A DNA stretch of 64,000 bases from Streptomyces sp. NBC_00620 (GCF_026341825.1 NZ_JAPENY010000002.1:992001-1056000), one strand, 5' to 3'. Shown: positions 51,108 through 59,892, counted from the first letter of the stretch. The notes: a model not told the origin generated them from the letters alone. Program-made: numbers and translations.

Positions 51108-52016
51108 ATGAACAGCACGCCTCCGCCCGGCTGGTACCGCGACCCGTCGTACCCGCACGTCGAGCGCTGGTGGGACGGGACCGCGTGGACCGACCACCGG
51201 CGCGAGCCCGAGATACCCCAACAGCCCTCGGCGCGGCCGGAGTTCCCACAAGCGAACTCCGGCCGCGCCAAGGCCGTCGCCCTCGTCGTCGCCGGAGCCG
51301 TCCTGGTCACCTCGATCGTCACCGGCGCCGTGATCCTCGCCCGGAGCGACGACACCGTCGACGCGGCGGTGAACACCACGCCGACCACCCCGGCCCCCTC
51401 GGTGACCACCTCCGAGCCACCGTCCGACGAACCGGACGCCGACGATCCGGCGGTCGTCGTGGACGAACTCAACGGCATCACGCTCCCGTTGCCCGACGGC
51501 TGGGCGAGACCGGAGAACGTCGTCGAGGACGATGTCGTGATGACGACTCCGGGCACGTACGACTGCCCCGGCGACCCCGGTCTGTGCCGCCGCGGCCGGG
51601 TCGTCTCGCGCACGGTCACCGGGAACGACGAGAAGTCCCCGGAGGTCCTCGCCAAGCAGGACATCGAGGACGCGGCGGACAGCGCGTACGACCGTGACCT
51701 CGTCAACCGGCGCCCCTACAACGGCATCGACTCGCATCAGCAGGTGAAGGCGGGCCCGGTCGCCGTCGCCGGGCGTGCCGGGTACCTCGTGCGCTGGCTG
51801 GTCAAGACCGAGGCGGGGCCCGGGGGTTACGTCCAGTCGCTGGCGTTTCCGTCCAGCACGGGTTCCCAGGCGCTGGTCATCGTCCGGTTCGCCTTCGACG
51901 CGGGCGAGGACGGGCCGCCACTTTCCGACATGGAGAGGATCACCAAGGGGATCCGGCCGGTGGGCGACGCGGACACCGGTGGGGGTGTGGGCAGCAGCAT
52001 CGGCGCGTCCCAGTAG
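51108..52016 (+). CDS. DUF2510 membrane protein with extracytoplasmic domain
   Basis: A 302-residue protein: DUF2510 at the N-terminus (PPPGWYRDPSYPHVERWWDG, TAWTDH), one membrane span (residues ~55-77, KAVALVVAGAVLVTSIVTGA), a Thr/Pro-rich linker and a globular outer domain with two cysteines (YDCPGDPGLCRRG). Function unknown; such proteins are common in actinobacterial envelopes. Confidence 0.82.
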   Translation: MNSTPPPGWYRDPSYPHVERWWDGTAWTDHRREPEIPQQPSARPEFPQANSGRAKAVALVVAGAVLVTSIVTGAVILARSDDTVDAAVNTTPTTPAPSVTTSEPPSDEPDADDPAVVVDELNGITLPLPDGWARPENVVEDDVVMTTPGTYDCPGDPGLCRRGRVVSRTVTGNDEKSPEVLAKQDIEDAADSAYDRDLVNRRPYNGIDSHQQVKAGPVAVAGRAGYLVRWLVKTEAGPGGYVQSLAFPSSTGSQALVIVRFAFDAGEDGPPLSDMERITKGIRPVGDADTGGGVGSSIGASQ

Positions 52017-52028
52017 GCGCCGCGGGCG

Positions 52029-53231
52029 TCAGAGGAAGGTGTGCCCCTCCCCGCGGTACGTCGGGACGGCCGCCGTCACCGAGTCGCCGGCCACCAGATG
52101 GAGCGTGTCGAACCGCTCGCACAGCTCCCCGGCCTTGGCGTGCCGGAACCACACCTTGTCGCCGATGAGCAGATCGTCCGCGGGGGCGCCGATCAGCGGG
52201 GTCTGCACCTCGCCCGGACCCTCCTGGGGGTCGTACTTCAGCCCTTCCGGGAGGTAGGGCACGGGCAGCCGGTCGGGACCCGGGGCGCCCGACGCCGGAT
52301 AGCCGCCGCCCAGCACCGTCACGATCCCGACGCCCGGCCGGCGGACGACGGGCTGGGCGAACAGCGCGGCCGGACGCCCGCTGAACGAGGTGTAGTTGTC
52401 GAAGAGCCGCGGCACGTACAGTCCCGACCCCGCGGCGATCTCCGTGACCGCGTCCTCGGCCGCCGTGTGCTGCACGCTGCCGGTGCCGCCGCCGTTCACG
52501 AACTCCAGGTCCGGCTCCACGGCCCGTACGGCCCGGACGACTTCGGCGCGCCGCTGGACGAGCTCCTTGCGGGCGGTGGCCTGCATCAGGCGGACGGCAC
52601 GCGAACGGAAGGGCCGCCCGTCGACCGCGTCCCCGACACCGGCGATGTGACCTTCGTACGCCATGATCCCCACGAGCTTGAACCCGGGCCGCCGGGTCAC
52701 CGCGCGGGCCATCTCGGCGAGTTGGGCGGGGGAGCGGAGCGGTGAGCGCAGGGCGCCGACCCGGACCCGCCCGCCGAGCAACTGGAGGGAGGTGTCCAAC
52801 TCCAGGCAGACGCGCACGACTTCGGTGCCGCCCTGGCGTGCCTCGTCGATGAAGTGGAGCTGGGCCGGGTCGTCGACCATCACGGTCACGGCGGCGGCGA
52901 GCTTGGGGTCGGAGGCCAGCTCGGCGAAGCCCTTGGTGTCGGCGGACGGGTAGGCGAGCAGGATGTCGTCGAAGCCGGAGCGGGCCAGCCAGATCGACTC
53001 GGCGAGGGTGAAGGACATGATTCCGGCGAAGCCGTCCCGGGCCAGAACGCGTTCGAGCAGGGCGCGGCAGCGGACGGATTTGCTGGCGACACGGACCGGC
53101 TTGCCGCCGGCCCTGCGGACGAGATCGTCCGCGTTCGCGTCGAAGGCCTCCAGATCCACGATCGCGACAGGGGCGTCGAGGTGAGTGGTGGCCCGGTCGT
53201 AGCGGGCCCGGTCTGCGGCGCGGGCAGTCAT
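52029..53231 (-). CDS. D-amino-acid aldolase/dehydratase-type PLP enzyme (alanine racemase N-terminal fold)
   Basis: A 400-residue enzyme with the fold III PLP barrel: Lys in PVRVASKSVRCRALLERV, and EFVNGGGTGSVQHTAAED for the phosphate. The C-terminal part (GDKVWFRHAKAGELCERFDT, LHLVAGDSVTAAVPTYRGEG) resembles the metal-containing domain of D-threonine aldolase / D-serine dehydratase. Substrate uncertain. The frame stays open far upstream, but MTARAADRARYDRATTHLD at 53231 is the natural start. Confidence 0.85.
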   Translation of the reverse strand: MTARAADRARYDRATTHLDAPVAIVDLEAFDANADDLVRRAGGKPVRVASKSVRCRALLERVLARDGFAGIMSFTLAESIWLARSGFDDILLAYPSADTKGFAELASDPKLAAAVTVMVDDPAQLHFIDEARQGGTEVVRVCLELDTSLQLLGGRVRVGALRSPLRSPAQLAEMARAVTRRPGFKLVGIMAYEGHIAGVGDAVDGRPFRSRAVRLMQATARKELVQRRAEVVRAVRAVEPDLEFVNGGGTGSVQHTAAEDAVTEIAAGSGLYVPRLFDNYTSFSGRPAALFAQPVVRRPGVGIVTVLGGGYPASGAPGPDRLPVPYLPEGLKYDPQEGPGEVQTPLIGAPADDLLIGDKVWFRHAKAGELCERFDTLHLVAGDSVTAAVPTYRGEGHTFL

Positions 53232-53524
53232 GACCGAAGCCTGCCAGACAGGATTACCGCAGGGTAGGGGGACGATCCGGGCAGATGCCCCGGGCCTGCG
53301 GACTGGTTCCCGCCAAGCCTGCGTCAACCCGTAGAGTGACGCGCACGCAGGGAGGAACGACCTTGCCCGGGCGGGGTGCGCCCGGGGTGACGGCCCCCCG
53401 GCGCGGGTATGCGTGCCCGTGGCGGGCGACCCGAACGGACGCCCTCCCCGCCCGCGACAGCTGCAAGGTCCCGGAAGAGCTCCGAGGCGAGCCGACGGCC
53501 CGGGTACGAGGAAACGGGGGGTGC
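53232..53524. other. Divergent promoter interval
   Basis: About 290 bp between the PLP enzyme and the proline-rich gene. A TAGAGT box at 53333-53338 resembles a -10 hexamer for the rightward gene, which would have a long leader. No hairpin or repeat stands out. Confidence 0.4.
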
Positions 53525-55369
53525 ATGAGCACGGAAGCGCGCCGCGCCTCAATTCCCCCACGCCCACCGGCCCCACCCCGCCCGGCAACCCCGCCCCACC
53601 CGAACCAGCCACCTTCCCCGGACGACTCGCAAACCCCGCCCCAGCCACCGAGGCCGGGCCATGTGCCGCCCCCGGCTCAGGCGCCGGCGGCCGGACAGCT
53701 GCCGTCGCCGGATCAGTCGTCGTCTTCGGACTGGCTGCGAACTCCGGCCCAGTCTTCGTCCCAGGGACGGCATTCGACGCCGGATCAGTTTTCGACGCCG
53801 GGACGGCCGTCGTCGCCCCAGCCCTCGTCGCCGAGCAGGCCCTCGTCCGCCCAGCCCTCGTCGGGCCGCCCCTCCATGCCGGAACGGGACCCTGCGCCGG
53901 GCGCGGTTCCTCCGTCAGGCGGGACCGCCGAGACCGGCGAGGCCCTGCCGCCGTCCCGTACTCAGAGCCCGGTATCGGGACGGCCCCCGATGCCCGGGCG
54001 CCGTCCCGTGCCCCCGCGGCCGGGCGAAGCCCCGTCGCGGCCGTCCAGCCCGCAGGTGCCTCCGGCGGGCGGCGTCTCGTCGGCTCGGCCGCCCCGACCG
54101 ATGGGCCCGCCCCCGGCGGGGAACGGCGTCGGGTCGGCCCCGCCCCAGCGCGGATCACAGCCCCGAGAGGGCGACCACGGCCCCCGGTCGTCGGGCGCCG
54201 GGCGCGCTCCCCGCGTACCGTCGCCGCCCCGCTCGTTCGACTTCTTCGATTTCTCCAACGATGCGGAGGCGCAGACTCCGGACGCGACGCGTGCCCCGGC
54301 ACAGTCGCCCGGTGAGGCCCCGCGCCGCGAGGAGGAGACCCCGCGCTTCCCCGGCCCGGTGCCCCCGCCCCCGCCGGCGGCCTCCGCACGGTTCCCCGAC
54401 GCGCCCCCGGCGCCCGGCGACCGGCGTACCACCGTGCCCGCGGAGAGCGCCGCGGAGACGACCAGGCGGCTGCGGCCCATCCCGGCCGAGGCACCCGCAC
54501 CGCCCCCGGCCCCCGCACCCCCGTCGGAAACCCCTGGCGTGGAGCGCCCGTTCGTGTCCTTCGGCCGGCCGGAGACGTACGACGACTCCGTGCGCGTACG
54601 CCGCCGCAGCGGACGCACCCGGCCCAGGACCCTGGCAGCCGCGGCCTGCGTCGTGCTGGGGCTCGGCCTCATCGGCGGCGCGGTGACCGGGAGTTGGCTG
54701 ACCGGGGACAGCTCGGCCGGCACCGACGCGCGGAGCGAGTTCGCGGCGGCCGGGGAGCTCTGGCACAGCGTGCCCGTGGACCAGCTCTTCCCGCCCACCG
54801 TGCAGGGCGAGGGCGCGGGACCCGGCGGCGCCGACCGCACCTGGACACGGGTGGCCGTCGCCCCGGACACCGGCTGCGCGAACGCCTTCGACCCCCTCCT
54901 GCGCAAGGCCCTCGCACCGGTGGGCTGCCTGCGGCTGCTGCGCGCCACGTACACGGACGCGACCCGGAGCCTTGTCACCACCGTCGGCCTGCTGTTCACC
55001 AAGGCGGACGCCACAGCGATGACCTCCCTCAAGGCCCGCTTCCAGAAAGAGGGCCTGGACCGCCGCACCGACCTGATGCCCCGCCCGTACGCCGCCGAGG
55101 GCACCGTCGCGGCCGGCTTCGGCGACGAGCAGCGCGCCTCCTGGACGGTGTCGGTCCTCACCGACGCCCCCGTCGTCGTCTACGCCGTCTCCGGCTTCGC
55201 CGACGGCCGTGCCGTCACCGACCCGCAGCCCGCCCAGGACGCCATGAAGTCCGGCGCGACCACGGCCCCGGCGCAGGCCGGCCTCGGCCACGACGCCCAG
55301 GGCCTCGCCGACCGCGTCGAGCGCGGCTTCCGCAAGACCGTCACCTCGGCCACGGAGAAGCCGTCATGA
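53525..55369 (+). CDS. Proline-rich single-pass membrane protein, partner of mycosin-like protease
   Basis: A 614-residue protein. Residues 1-360 are a Pro/Ser/Gly-rich, probably disordered cytoplasmic region containing an aromatic spot RSFDFFDFSNDAEAQ. A membrane span follows (LAAAACVVLGLGLIGGAVTG, near 365-390). An outer domain of ~215 residues has two cysteines (DTGCANAFD and APVGCLRLL) that could form a disulfide. The stop overlaps the mycosin gene by ATGA, so both products are likely made together. No named family is recognised. ATG at 53525 follows GGGGGG; other frames here are also open because of the extreme GC content. Confidence 0.8.
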   Translation: MSTEARRASIPPRPPAPPRPATPPHPNQPPSPDDSQTPPQPPRPGHVPPPAQAPAAGQLPSPDQSSSSDWLRTPAQSSSQGRHSTPDQFSTPGRPSSPQPSSPSRPSSAQPSSGRPSMPERDPAPGAVPPSGGTAETGEALPPSRTQSPVSGRPPMPGRRPVPPRPGEAPSRPSSPQVPPAGGVSSARPPRPMGPPPAGNGVGSAPPQRGSQPREGDHGPRSSGAGRAPRVPSPPRSFDFFDFSNDAEAQTPDATRAPAQSPGEAPRREEETPRFPGPVPPPPPAASARFPDAPPAPGDRRTTVPAESAAETTRRLRPIPAEAPAPPPAPAPPSETPGVERPFVSFGRPETYDDSVRVRRRSGRTRPRTLAAAACVVLGLGLIGGAVTGSWLTGDSSAGTDARSEFAAAGELWHSVPVDQLFPPTVQGEGAGPGGADRTWTRVAVAPDTGCANAFDPLLRKALAPVGCLRLLRATYTDATRSLVTTVGLLFTKADATAMTSLKARFQKEGLDRRTDLMPRPYAAEGTVAAGFGDEQRASWTVSVLTDAPVVVYAVSGFADGRAVTDPQPAQDAMKSGATTAPAQAGLGHDAQGLADRVERGFRKTVTSATEKPS

Positions 55370-55398
55370 CCCGCAGGACCGTCATGACCCGCAGGACC
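55363..55398. repeat. 18-bp tandem duplication over the mycosin start codon
   Basis: GTCATGACCCGCAGGACC occurs twice head to tail (55363-55380, 55381-55398). It duplicates the start codon and the first codons (MTRRTV MTRRTG). Confidence 0.95.
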
Positions 55399-56559
55399 GG
55401 CGTCCTGAGCGTCCTGCTGGCAGCCTCCCTCGCCCTGATCCCCTCCACCGCCGCGCACGCCGACGGCATACGCGCCCAGCAGTGGGCCCTCGACGCCATG
55501 CACACCCAGGAGGCCTGGCGGACCACCAAGGGTGCGGGGATCACGGTCGCCGTCCTCGACACCGGCGTCGACGACCAGCACCCGGACCTGGAGGGCAACG
55601 TCCTCACCGGCAAGGACATGGTCGGCTTCGGAGCGACCCGCGGCGACCGGGCGTGGGCCCGGCACGGGACCGCCATGGCGGGGATCATCGCCGGCCACGG
55701 ACACGGCTACGAAGACGCCGACGGCGTCATGGGCATAGCCCCCGAGGCCAAGATCCTCCCCGTCCGGGTCATCCTCGAAGACGGCGACTCCTCCCGTACG
55801 AAGGCCCGCAACACCCGCGGCAACGCCCTCGCCGAGGGCATCCGCTGGGCCGCCGACCACGGCGCCGACGTCATCAACCTCTCCCTGGGCGACGACTCGG
55901 CGTCCGCCCACCCCGAACCCGCCGAGGACGAAGCCGTCCAGTACGCCCTGAAGAAGGGCGCCGTAGTCGTCGCCTCGGCCGGCAACGGCGGCGAGAAGGG
56001 CGACCACATCTCCTACCCGGCGGCCTACCCGGGCGTGATCGCCGCGACCGCCGTCGACGACAACGGCACCCGCGCCTCGTTCTCCACCCGCCGCTGGTAC
56101 GCCACCGTCAGCGCCCCCGGCGTCGACGTCGTCATCGCGGACCCGGACGAGCAGTACTACGAAGGCTGGGGCACGAGCGCCGCCTCCGCGTTCGTCTCCG
56201 GCGCGGTCGCCCTCATCAAGGCGGCCCACCCGGGCCTGTCCCCGGCCCAGATCAAGCAGCTCCTGGAGGACACGGCCCGCAACTCTCCCACCGGCGGCCG
56301 CGACGACTCCCGCGGCTACGGCTTCGTCGACCCCGCAGCGGCCATCAAAGAGGGCGGCAAGATCGAGCCCGAGGGGCTGCAGGCGGCGTACGGCCAGGAG
56401 TACTTCGGATCGGGCCCGGACACCCCCGAGGACGACACGGACACCGTCGGCTGGGCGGGCCCGCTCGCCGGCGGCCTCGGCGTGGTCCTGCTGGCCGCGG
56501 CGGTCGTCCTGTGGCGGGGCCGCAGGGGCCCACGCGAACACGAACACGACGGCTTCTGA
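55366..56559 (+). CDS. Mycosin-like secreted subtilisin-family serine protease
   Basis: A 397-residue S8 protease: signal peptide (VLSVLLAASLALIPSTAAHA), catalytic Asp in AVLDTGVDDQHPD, His in ARHGTAMAGIIAG and Ser in WGTSAASAFVSGA. A C-terminal membrane anchor (WAGPLAGGLGVVLLAAAVVL) precedes a short basic tail. This is the layout of mycosins, the membrane-tethered proteases of type VII secretion, although no ESX core genes are in the window. Start ATG 55366 (SD GGAGAAG) overlaps the upstream stop; the duplicated ATG at 55384 is a second possible start. Confidence 0.92.
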   Translation: MTRRTVMTRRTGVLSVLLAASLALIPSTAAHADGIRAQQWALDAMHTQEAWRTTKGAGITVAVLDTGVDDQHPDLEGNVLTGKDMVGFGATRGDRAWARHGTAMAGIIAGHGHGYEDADGVMGIAPEAKILPVRVILEDGDSSRTKARNTRGNALAEGIRWAADHGADVINLSLGDDSASAHPEPAEDEAVQYALKKGAVVVASAGNGGEKGDHISYPAAYPGVIAATAVDDNGTRASFSTRRWYATVSAPGVDVVIADPDEQYYEGWGTSAASAFVSGAVALIKAAHPGLSPAQIKQLLEDTARNSPTGGRDDSRGYGFVDPAAAIKEGGKIEPEGLQAAYGQEYFGSGPDTPEDDTDTVGWAGPLAGGLGVVLLAAAVVLWRGRRGPREHEHDGF

Positions 56560-56563
56560 CAAG

Positions 56564-56593
56564 CCGCCGTACGAACTACCGCCGTACGAACTA
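56564..56593. repeat. 15-bp tandem duplication after the mycosin gene
   Basis: CCGCCGTACGAACTA is repeated head to tail at 56564-56578 and 56579-56593, between the convergent mycosin and beta-lactamase-like genes. The second unit contains the stop codon of the latter. Confidence 0.95.
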
Positions 56594-57577
56594 GTCGGTG
56601 GCCGTGGCCGCGGCTGTGACCTTGTCGGCGGTCGTGTCCTGGAAGGCCGAAACCGCCGCCTTCGCCGCCCCCTCGACCAGCGTGATCCCCGTCGTCTTGG
56701 TCGTGGTGCCCTTCGACAGCACGGCGATCAGGTAGTCGTGGCCGTCGACGGTGACCCGCCCGATGCTGTTGATGTCCCACAGCCCGGTCGTGCTGCGCGG
56801 CAGCCACCCGTTCTTCAGGGCCCACTCGGAACCGTCCGCCGCGGCCGACACACCCCATTGCTGATCGACGGCTATCTCACTCATGAGCCCCTGAAGGTAC
56901 GTCCGCGAGGTCTCGCTGAGCTTCGAGTCGTCCCCGAACACCTGCTGCAACAGGGTCAGTTGATCGGCCGCCGTGGTCTGCGTCAGCCCCCACAGCTCGC
57001 CGTCGCCGCCCGCCGTCTCCGTCAGCCCGAAGCTCTTGTTCGCGGTGTCGAGGCCGTCCGACTGCCCGATCGCGTTCCACAGGGCGGTCGCGGCCGTGTT
57101 GTCGCTGTTCTCGATCATCAGGGTGGCGTTCGCCTTCTGCGACGCCGTCAACTCCCGGTCCCCGTCCTGCGCCTGGAGCAGCAGCGTGGCCAGGATGTCG
57201 ACCTTGACGATGCTCGCCGTGTCGAAGGCCCCCTCGCCGTACGAGGCGCTCTCGTCGGAGTCGACGTCGAGGACCGCCACCGACATCTTGGCGCCGTCCT
57301 GGACCGTGACGGACTTCATCGCCTCGGCGAGCAGCGCGTCGCGGTCGATCGCTGGCGCTGTGACGGGTTCCACCGTTGCCTCCTCGCTGACGCTCGGCGA
57401 CGCCGAGGGCGCAGAGGACGACGCTACGAGGTCCGGGCCGTCGTCCGCCTGGGCCTTCACATATACGGCCCCGGCCGCCGTACCGCACACGAGGACGACG
57501 GAGGCCACCGCGGCGTACACGAGGGGCCTGCGCCCGGACGGGCGGGCACGGCGTCGGCTTGCTCTGTGACGGTCCAT
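56591..57577 (-). CDS. Membrane-anchored beta-lactamase/transpeptidase-fold serine hydrolase
   Basis: A 328-residue protein of the class A beta-lactamase fold. An N-terminal membrane segment (LVYAAVASVVLVCGTAAGAV) and a Ser/Glu-rich linker lead to the catalytic domain with SIVK (SxxK, in DTASIVKVDILATLL), SDN (ENSDNTAATALW) and KNG in place of KTG (ALKNGWLPRS). It could be a penicillin-interacting hydrolase, but lactamase activity is unproven. ATG at 57577 is preferred; an ATG at 57637 would add 20 residues and lacks a SD. Confidence 0.82.
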   Translation of the reverse strand: MDRHRASRRRARPSGRRPLVYAAVASVVLVCGTAAGAVYVKAQADDGPDLVASSSAPSASPSVSEEATVEPVTAPAIDRDALLAEAMKSVTVQDGAKMSVAVLDVDSDESASYGEGAFDTASIVKVDILATLLLQAQDGDRELTASQKANATLMIENSDNTAATALWNAIGQSDGLDTANKSFGLTETAGGDGELWGLTQTTAADQLTLLQQVFGDDSKLSETSRTYLQGLMSEIAVDQQWGVSAAADGSEWALKNGWLPRSTTGLWDINSIGRVTVDGHDYLIAVLSKGTTTKTTGITLVEGAAKAAVSAFQDTTADKVTAAATATD

Positions 57578-57726
57578 CCCGCGATGCTGGGCGCCCGGCC
57601 TGTGTCCGTGGTTAGACGCTTGTGAAATGTGCGTCATGGATGGATGAGAATCCCATGAGTCCCGTCAAGTCAAGGTTTCCGGGGCCGCACAAGCCCAGCA
57701 GCATCCCCCCGATAGGGTCGGGGACC

Positions 57727-58458
57727 GTGGCGAACAAGAACATTCCAGACTCCGGCTTCTCCGACGACGACGGCTCCGCCGATCCCCGGCTGAGCGCGGC
57801 GCTCACCGCCTGGGCCGAGGACCGCACCGCGGTCGGGCCGGTCCTGGAGGCGCTCAAGGGCGCCCGGCTGCTCGTGCCCGTCGTCGCCGTCCTCGGTGAG
57901 GTCGAGGAGGACGCGAACGGGCTGCGCCACGAGAAGACCAGCGACATGGCCGTGCCGACCCTGAAGGCCGGCAACCGCACCGCACTGCCCGCCTTCACGT
58001 CCACCGAGTCACTGGCCCGCTGGGATCCCGAGGCCCGCCCCGTCGCCGTACCCCTGCACCAGGCCCTGCAGGCCGCCGCGCACGAGAAGGCCGACACCGT
58101 CGTCCTCGACCTGGCGGGTCCGGTGCCGTACGAACTGACAGGACCCGCGCTGCTCGCGCTCGCCGAAGGGCGTACGAACACGGATCCCCTCGCCGACCCG
58201 GCCGTGACCGGAGCCGTACGCGCGGCCGTCGCCGCCGAGTCCGTCGTGCTCAGCGCACATCTCGGCCCGGGGCAGGCGGACGGCACGCTGGCCCTCGTAC
58301 TGGACCCGTCCGCGGTCCCGGCCGAGGCCGCCCGCGCGATCGCCGAACGGCTGGCGGCCGACGAGACACTCAGGGCCCGCCTGGTGCGCGGCCTCGACCT
58401 GGCAATCCTGCCGGCCGGGGCGACGCCGCCCGGCGAGCCCTTCTACGTACGACGGTAA
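57727..58458 (+). CDS. SseB-family protein
   Basis: A 243-residue cytosolic protein with an SseB N-terminal-like domain (LLVPVVAVLGEVEEDANGLR, TSDMAVPTLKAGNRTALPAF, TSTESLARWDPEARPV). The domain is named after a type III secretion chaperone/enhancer but in Streptomyces occurs as a housekeeping protein of unknown role. GTG at 57727. It converges on the DUF1844 gene with 6 bp between stops. Confidence 0.87.
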   Translation: MANKNIPDSGFSDDDGSADPRLSAALTAWAEDRTAVGPVLEALKGARLLVPVVAVLGEVEEDANGLRHEKTSDMAVPTLKAGNRTALPAFTSTESLARWDPEARPVAVPLHQALQAAAHEKADTVVLDLAGPVPYELTGPALLALAEGRTNTDPLADPAVTGAVRAAVAAESVVLSAHLGPGQADGTLALVLDPSAVPAEAARAIAERLAADETLRARLVRGLDLAILPAGATPPGEPFYVRR

Positions 58459-58464
58459 GAGGGG

Positions 58465-58821
58465 TCAGCCGTAGACCGGGCCCGTGTACTTCTCGCCGGG
58501 GCCCTGGCCCGGCTCGTCGGGGACGATCGACGCCTCGCGGAACGCCAGCTGGAGCGACTTGAGGCCGTCGCGCAGCGGGGCCGCGTGGAAGGAGCTGATC
58601 TCGGTCGTGCTCGCGTCGAGCAGGCCGGCCAGCGCGTGCACCAGCTTGCGGGCCTCGTCGAGGTCCTTGTGCTTGTCTCCCTCCTCGGTCAGACCGAGCT
58701 TCACTGCGGCGGCGCTCATCAGGTTGACGGCGACGGTTACGATCACCTCGACCGCGGGGACCTCGGCGATGTCGCGGGTCATGGCGTCGTAGTCGGGCGT
58801 CTGGGGAGGGGTGTCACTCAT
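58465..58821 (-). CDS. DUF1844 protein
   Basis: A 118-residue protein (MSDTPPQTPDYDAMTRDIAE) with the DUF1844 core VTVAVNLMSAAAVKLGL and a C-terminal Pro/Gly-rich tail. It lies divergently upstream of infC in many actinobacteria. Function unknown. ATG at 58821 follows GGGG. Confidence 0.88.
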   Translation of the reverse strand: MSDTPPQTPDYDAMTRDIAEVPAVEVIVTVAVNLMSAAAVKLGLTEEGDKHKDLDEARKLVHALAGLLDASTTEISSFHAAPLRDGLKSLQLAFREASIVPDEPGQGPGEKYTGPVYG

Positions 58822-58894
58822 GCCCCACACGATAGGTGCCTGGCGGATACCGTCCCCAATGGGCCTCGGTTAGCCCTTCCCGGTCCAAGCTGCT

Positions 58895-59214
58895 AACCTT
58901 GTGTAACGACCGGTCGGACGCGCCAAGAAACATGTAGCGTGCTCGGCCCACAAGTGGAGGCTCCGATCTCCCACCTGACTGTCCTCCGGGACGGCGGGTC
59001 ACCCGGTCAGGCGGTCACCATCGTTCCGTACGGACGATGGAGTCGCCCGAAGTGCGCCCCGCGGATCACCGCGGCGGTGCTCCGGTAATCCATGGAGCCC
59101 CGCCTGTGTCCCGTCCGGGGCATTTTTCATGCCCCGCGTCGGTTGGTCCAAATGTCATCAGAGACATACACGGCTGTCCGCCAGACCGCCGTGTGGTGCT
59201 ACCGAGGAGGATCC
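58895..59214 (+). promoter_or_regulatory. infC leader with attenuator-like hairpins
   Basis: About 390 bp separate DUF1844 from infC. The leader has a hairpin at 59018-59040 (CCATCGT...ACGATGG with an inner CCG-TA-CGG). It then has two mutually exclusive structures that share CGGGGC (59116-59121). GCCCCG (59097-59102) can pair with it directly before ATTTTTC, as an intrinsic terminator. Alternatively CGGGGCAT (59116-59123) pairs with ATGCCCCG (59129-59136) across TTTTC, burying the U-tract. A true U-tract terminator is rare in Streptomyces, which argues for attenuation of the infC operon. Confidence 0.6.
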
Positions 59215-59892
59215 ATCAGCACCGAGCCCCGCATCAACGACCGGATTCGCGTTCCCGAGGTGCGACTTGTCGGTCCCAGCGGCGAGCAGGTCGGGATTGT
59301 TCCGCTTGCCAAGGCCCTGGAGCTTGCGCAGGAGTACGACCTCGACCTGGTCGAGGTGGCGGCGAGCGCTCGTCCGCCCGTCTGCAAGCTCATGGACTAC
59401 GGGAAGTTCAAGTACGAGTCGGCCATGAAGGCCCGTGAGGCGCGCAAGAACCAGGCGCACACGGTCATCAAGGAAATGAAGCTCCGGCCGAAGATCGACC
59501 CGCACGACTACGACACCAAAAAGGGTCACGTCGTCCGGTTCCTTAAGCAGGGCGACAAGGTCAAGATCACGATCATGTTCCGTGGTCGCGAGCAGTCCCG
59601 GCCGGAACTCGGCTACCGACTGCTGCAGCGTCTGGCAACGGACGTCGAGGACCTCGGGTTCATCGAGTCGAACCCGAAGCAGGACGGCCGAAACATGATC
59701 ATGGTTCTCGGTCCGCACAAGAAGAAGACCGAGGCGATGGCCGAGGCCCGCGAGGCCCAGGCGGCTCGCAAGGCGGAAGCGAAGGCCAACCCGGGCAAGT
59801 CGCAGAACCACACCGGCGACGACATCCCCGAGGTGGACGACGTCGACGCCGAGACAGCCGAGGCTCCGGCCGAGGCTTCCGCCGAGGTCTAG
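59215..59892 (+). CDS. infC: Translation initiation factor IF-3, probable AUC start
   Basis: IF-3 of 225 residues binds the 30S subunit, keeps the subunits apart and checks the start codon and initiator tRNA. The N-domain ([20 protein letters not shown]) and C-domain ([36 protein letters not shown]) are intact, with an acidic actinobacterial tail. No ATG/GTG/TTG has proper spacing; an in-frame GTG at 59191 would place the strong SD GAGGAGG (59204-59210) inside the coding region. The ATC at 59215 stands 4 bp after that SD. A rare start is known for infC elsewhere (AUU in E. coli) and allows IF-3 to repress itself. Confidence 0.95.
   Translation: MSTEPRINDRIRVPEVRLVGPSGEQVGIVPLAKALELAQEYDLDLVEVAASARPPVCKLMDYGKFKYESAMKAREARKNQAHTVIKEMKLRPKIDPHDYDTKKGHVVRFLKQGDKVKITIMFRGREQSRPELGYRLLQRLATDVEDLGFIESNPKQDGRNMIMVLGPHKKKTEAMAEAREAQAARKAEAKANPGKSQNHTGDDIPEVDDVDAETAEAPAEASAEV

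Noticed and set aside
53560-54130. Repetitive sequence in the proline-rich gene that looked like a repeat array
   Set aside because: Units are irregular and follow Pro/Ser codons; no constant repeat with spacers, so not a CRISPR array.
53413-54315. Alternative open frame across the proline-rich region
   Set aside because: It overlaps the gene coupled to mycosin; only the frame ending at 55369 leads into a membrane span and a folded domain.
52029-54518. PLP enzyme frame extended upstream by about 430 residues
   Set aside because: The extension runs antisense to the proline-rich gene and lacks coding character; the enzyme fold starts at 53231.
59092-59214. Upstream start for infC at ATG 59092 or GTG 59191
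   Set aside because: Residues before ISTEPRIND are not IF-3-like, and the ATG lies in the attenuator hairpin while the GTG lies before the SD.
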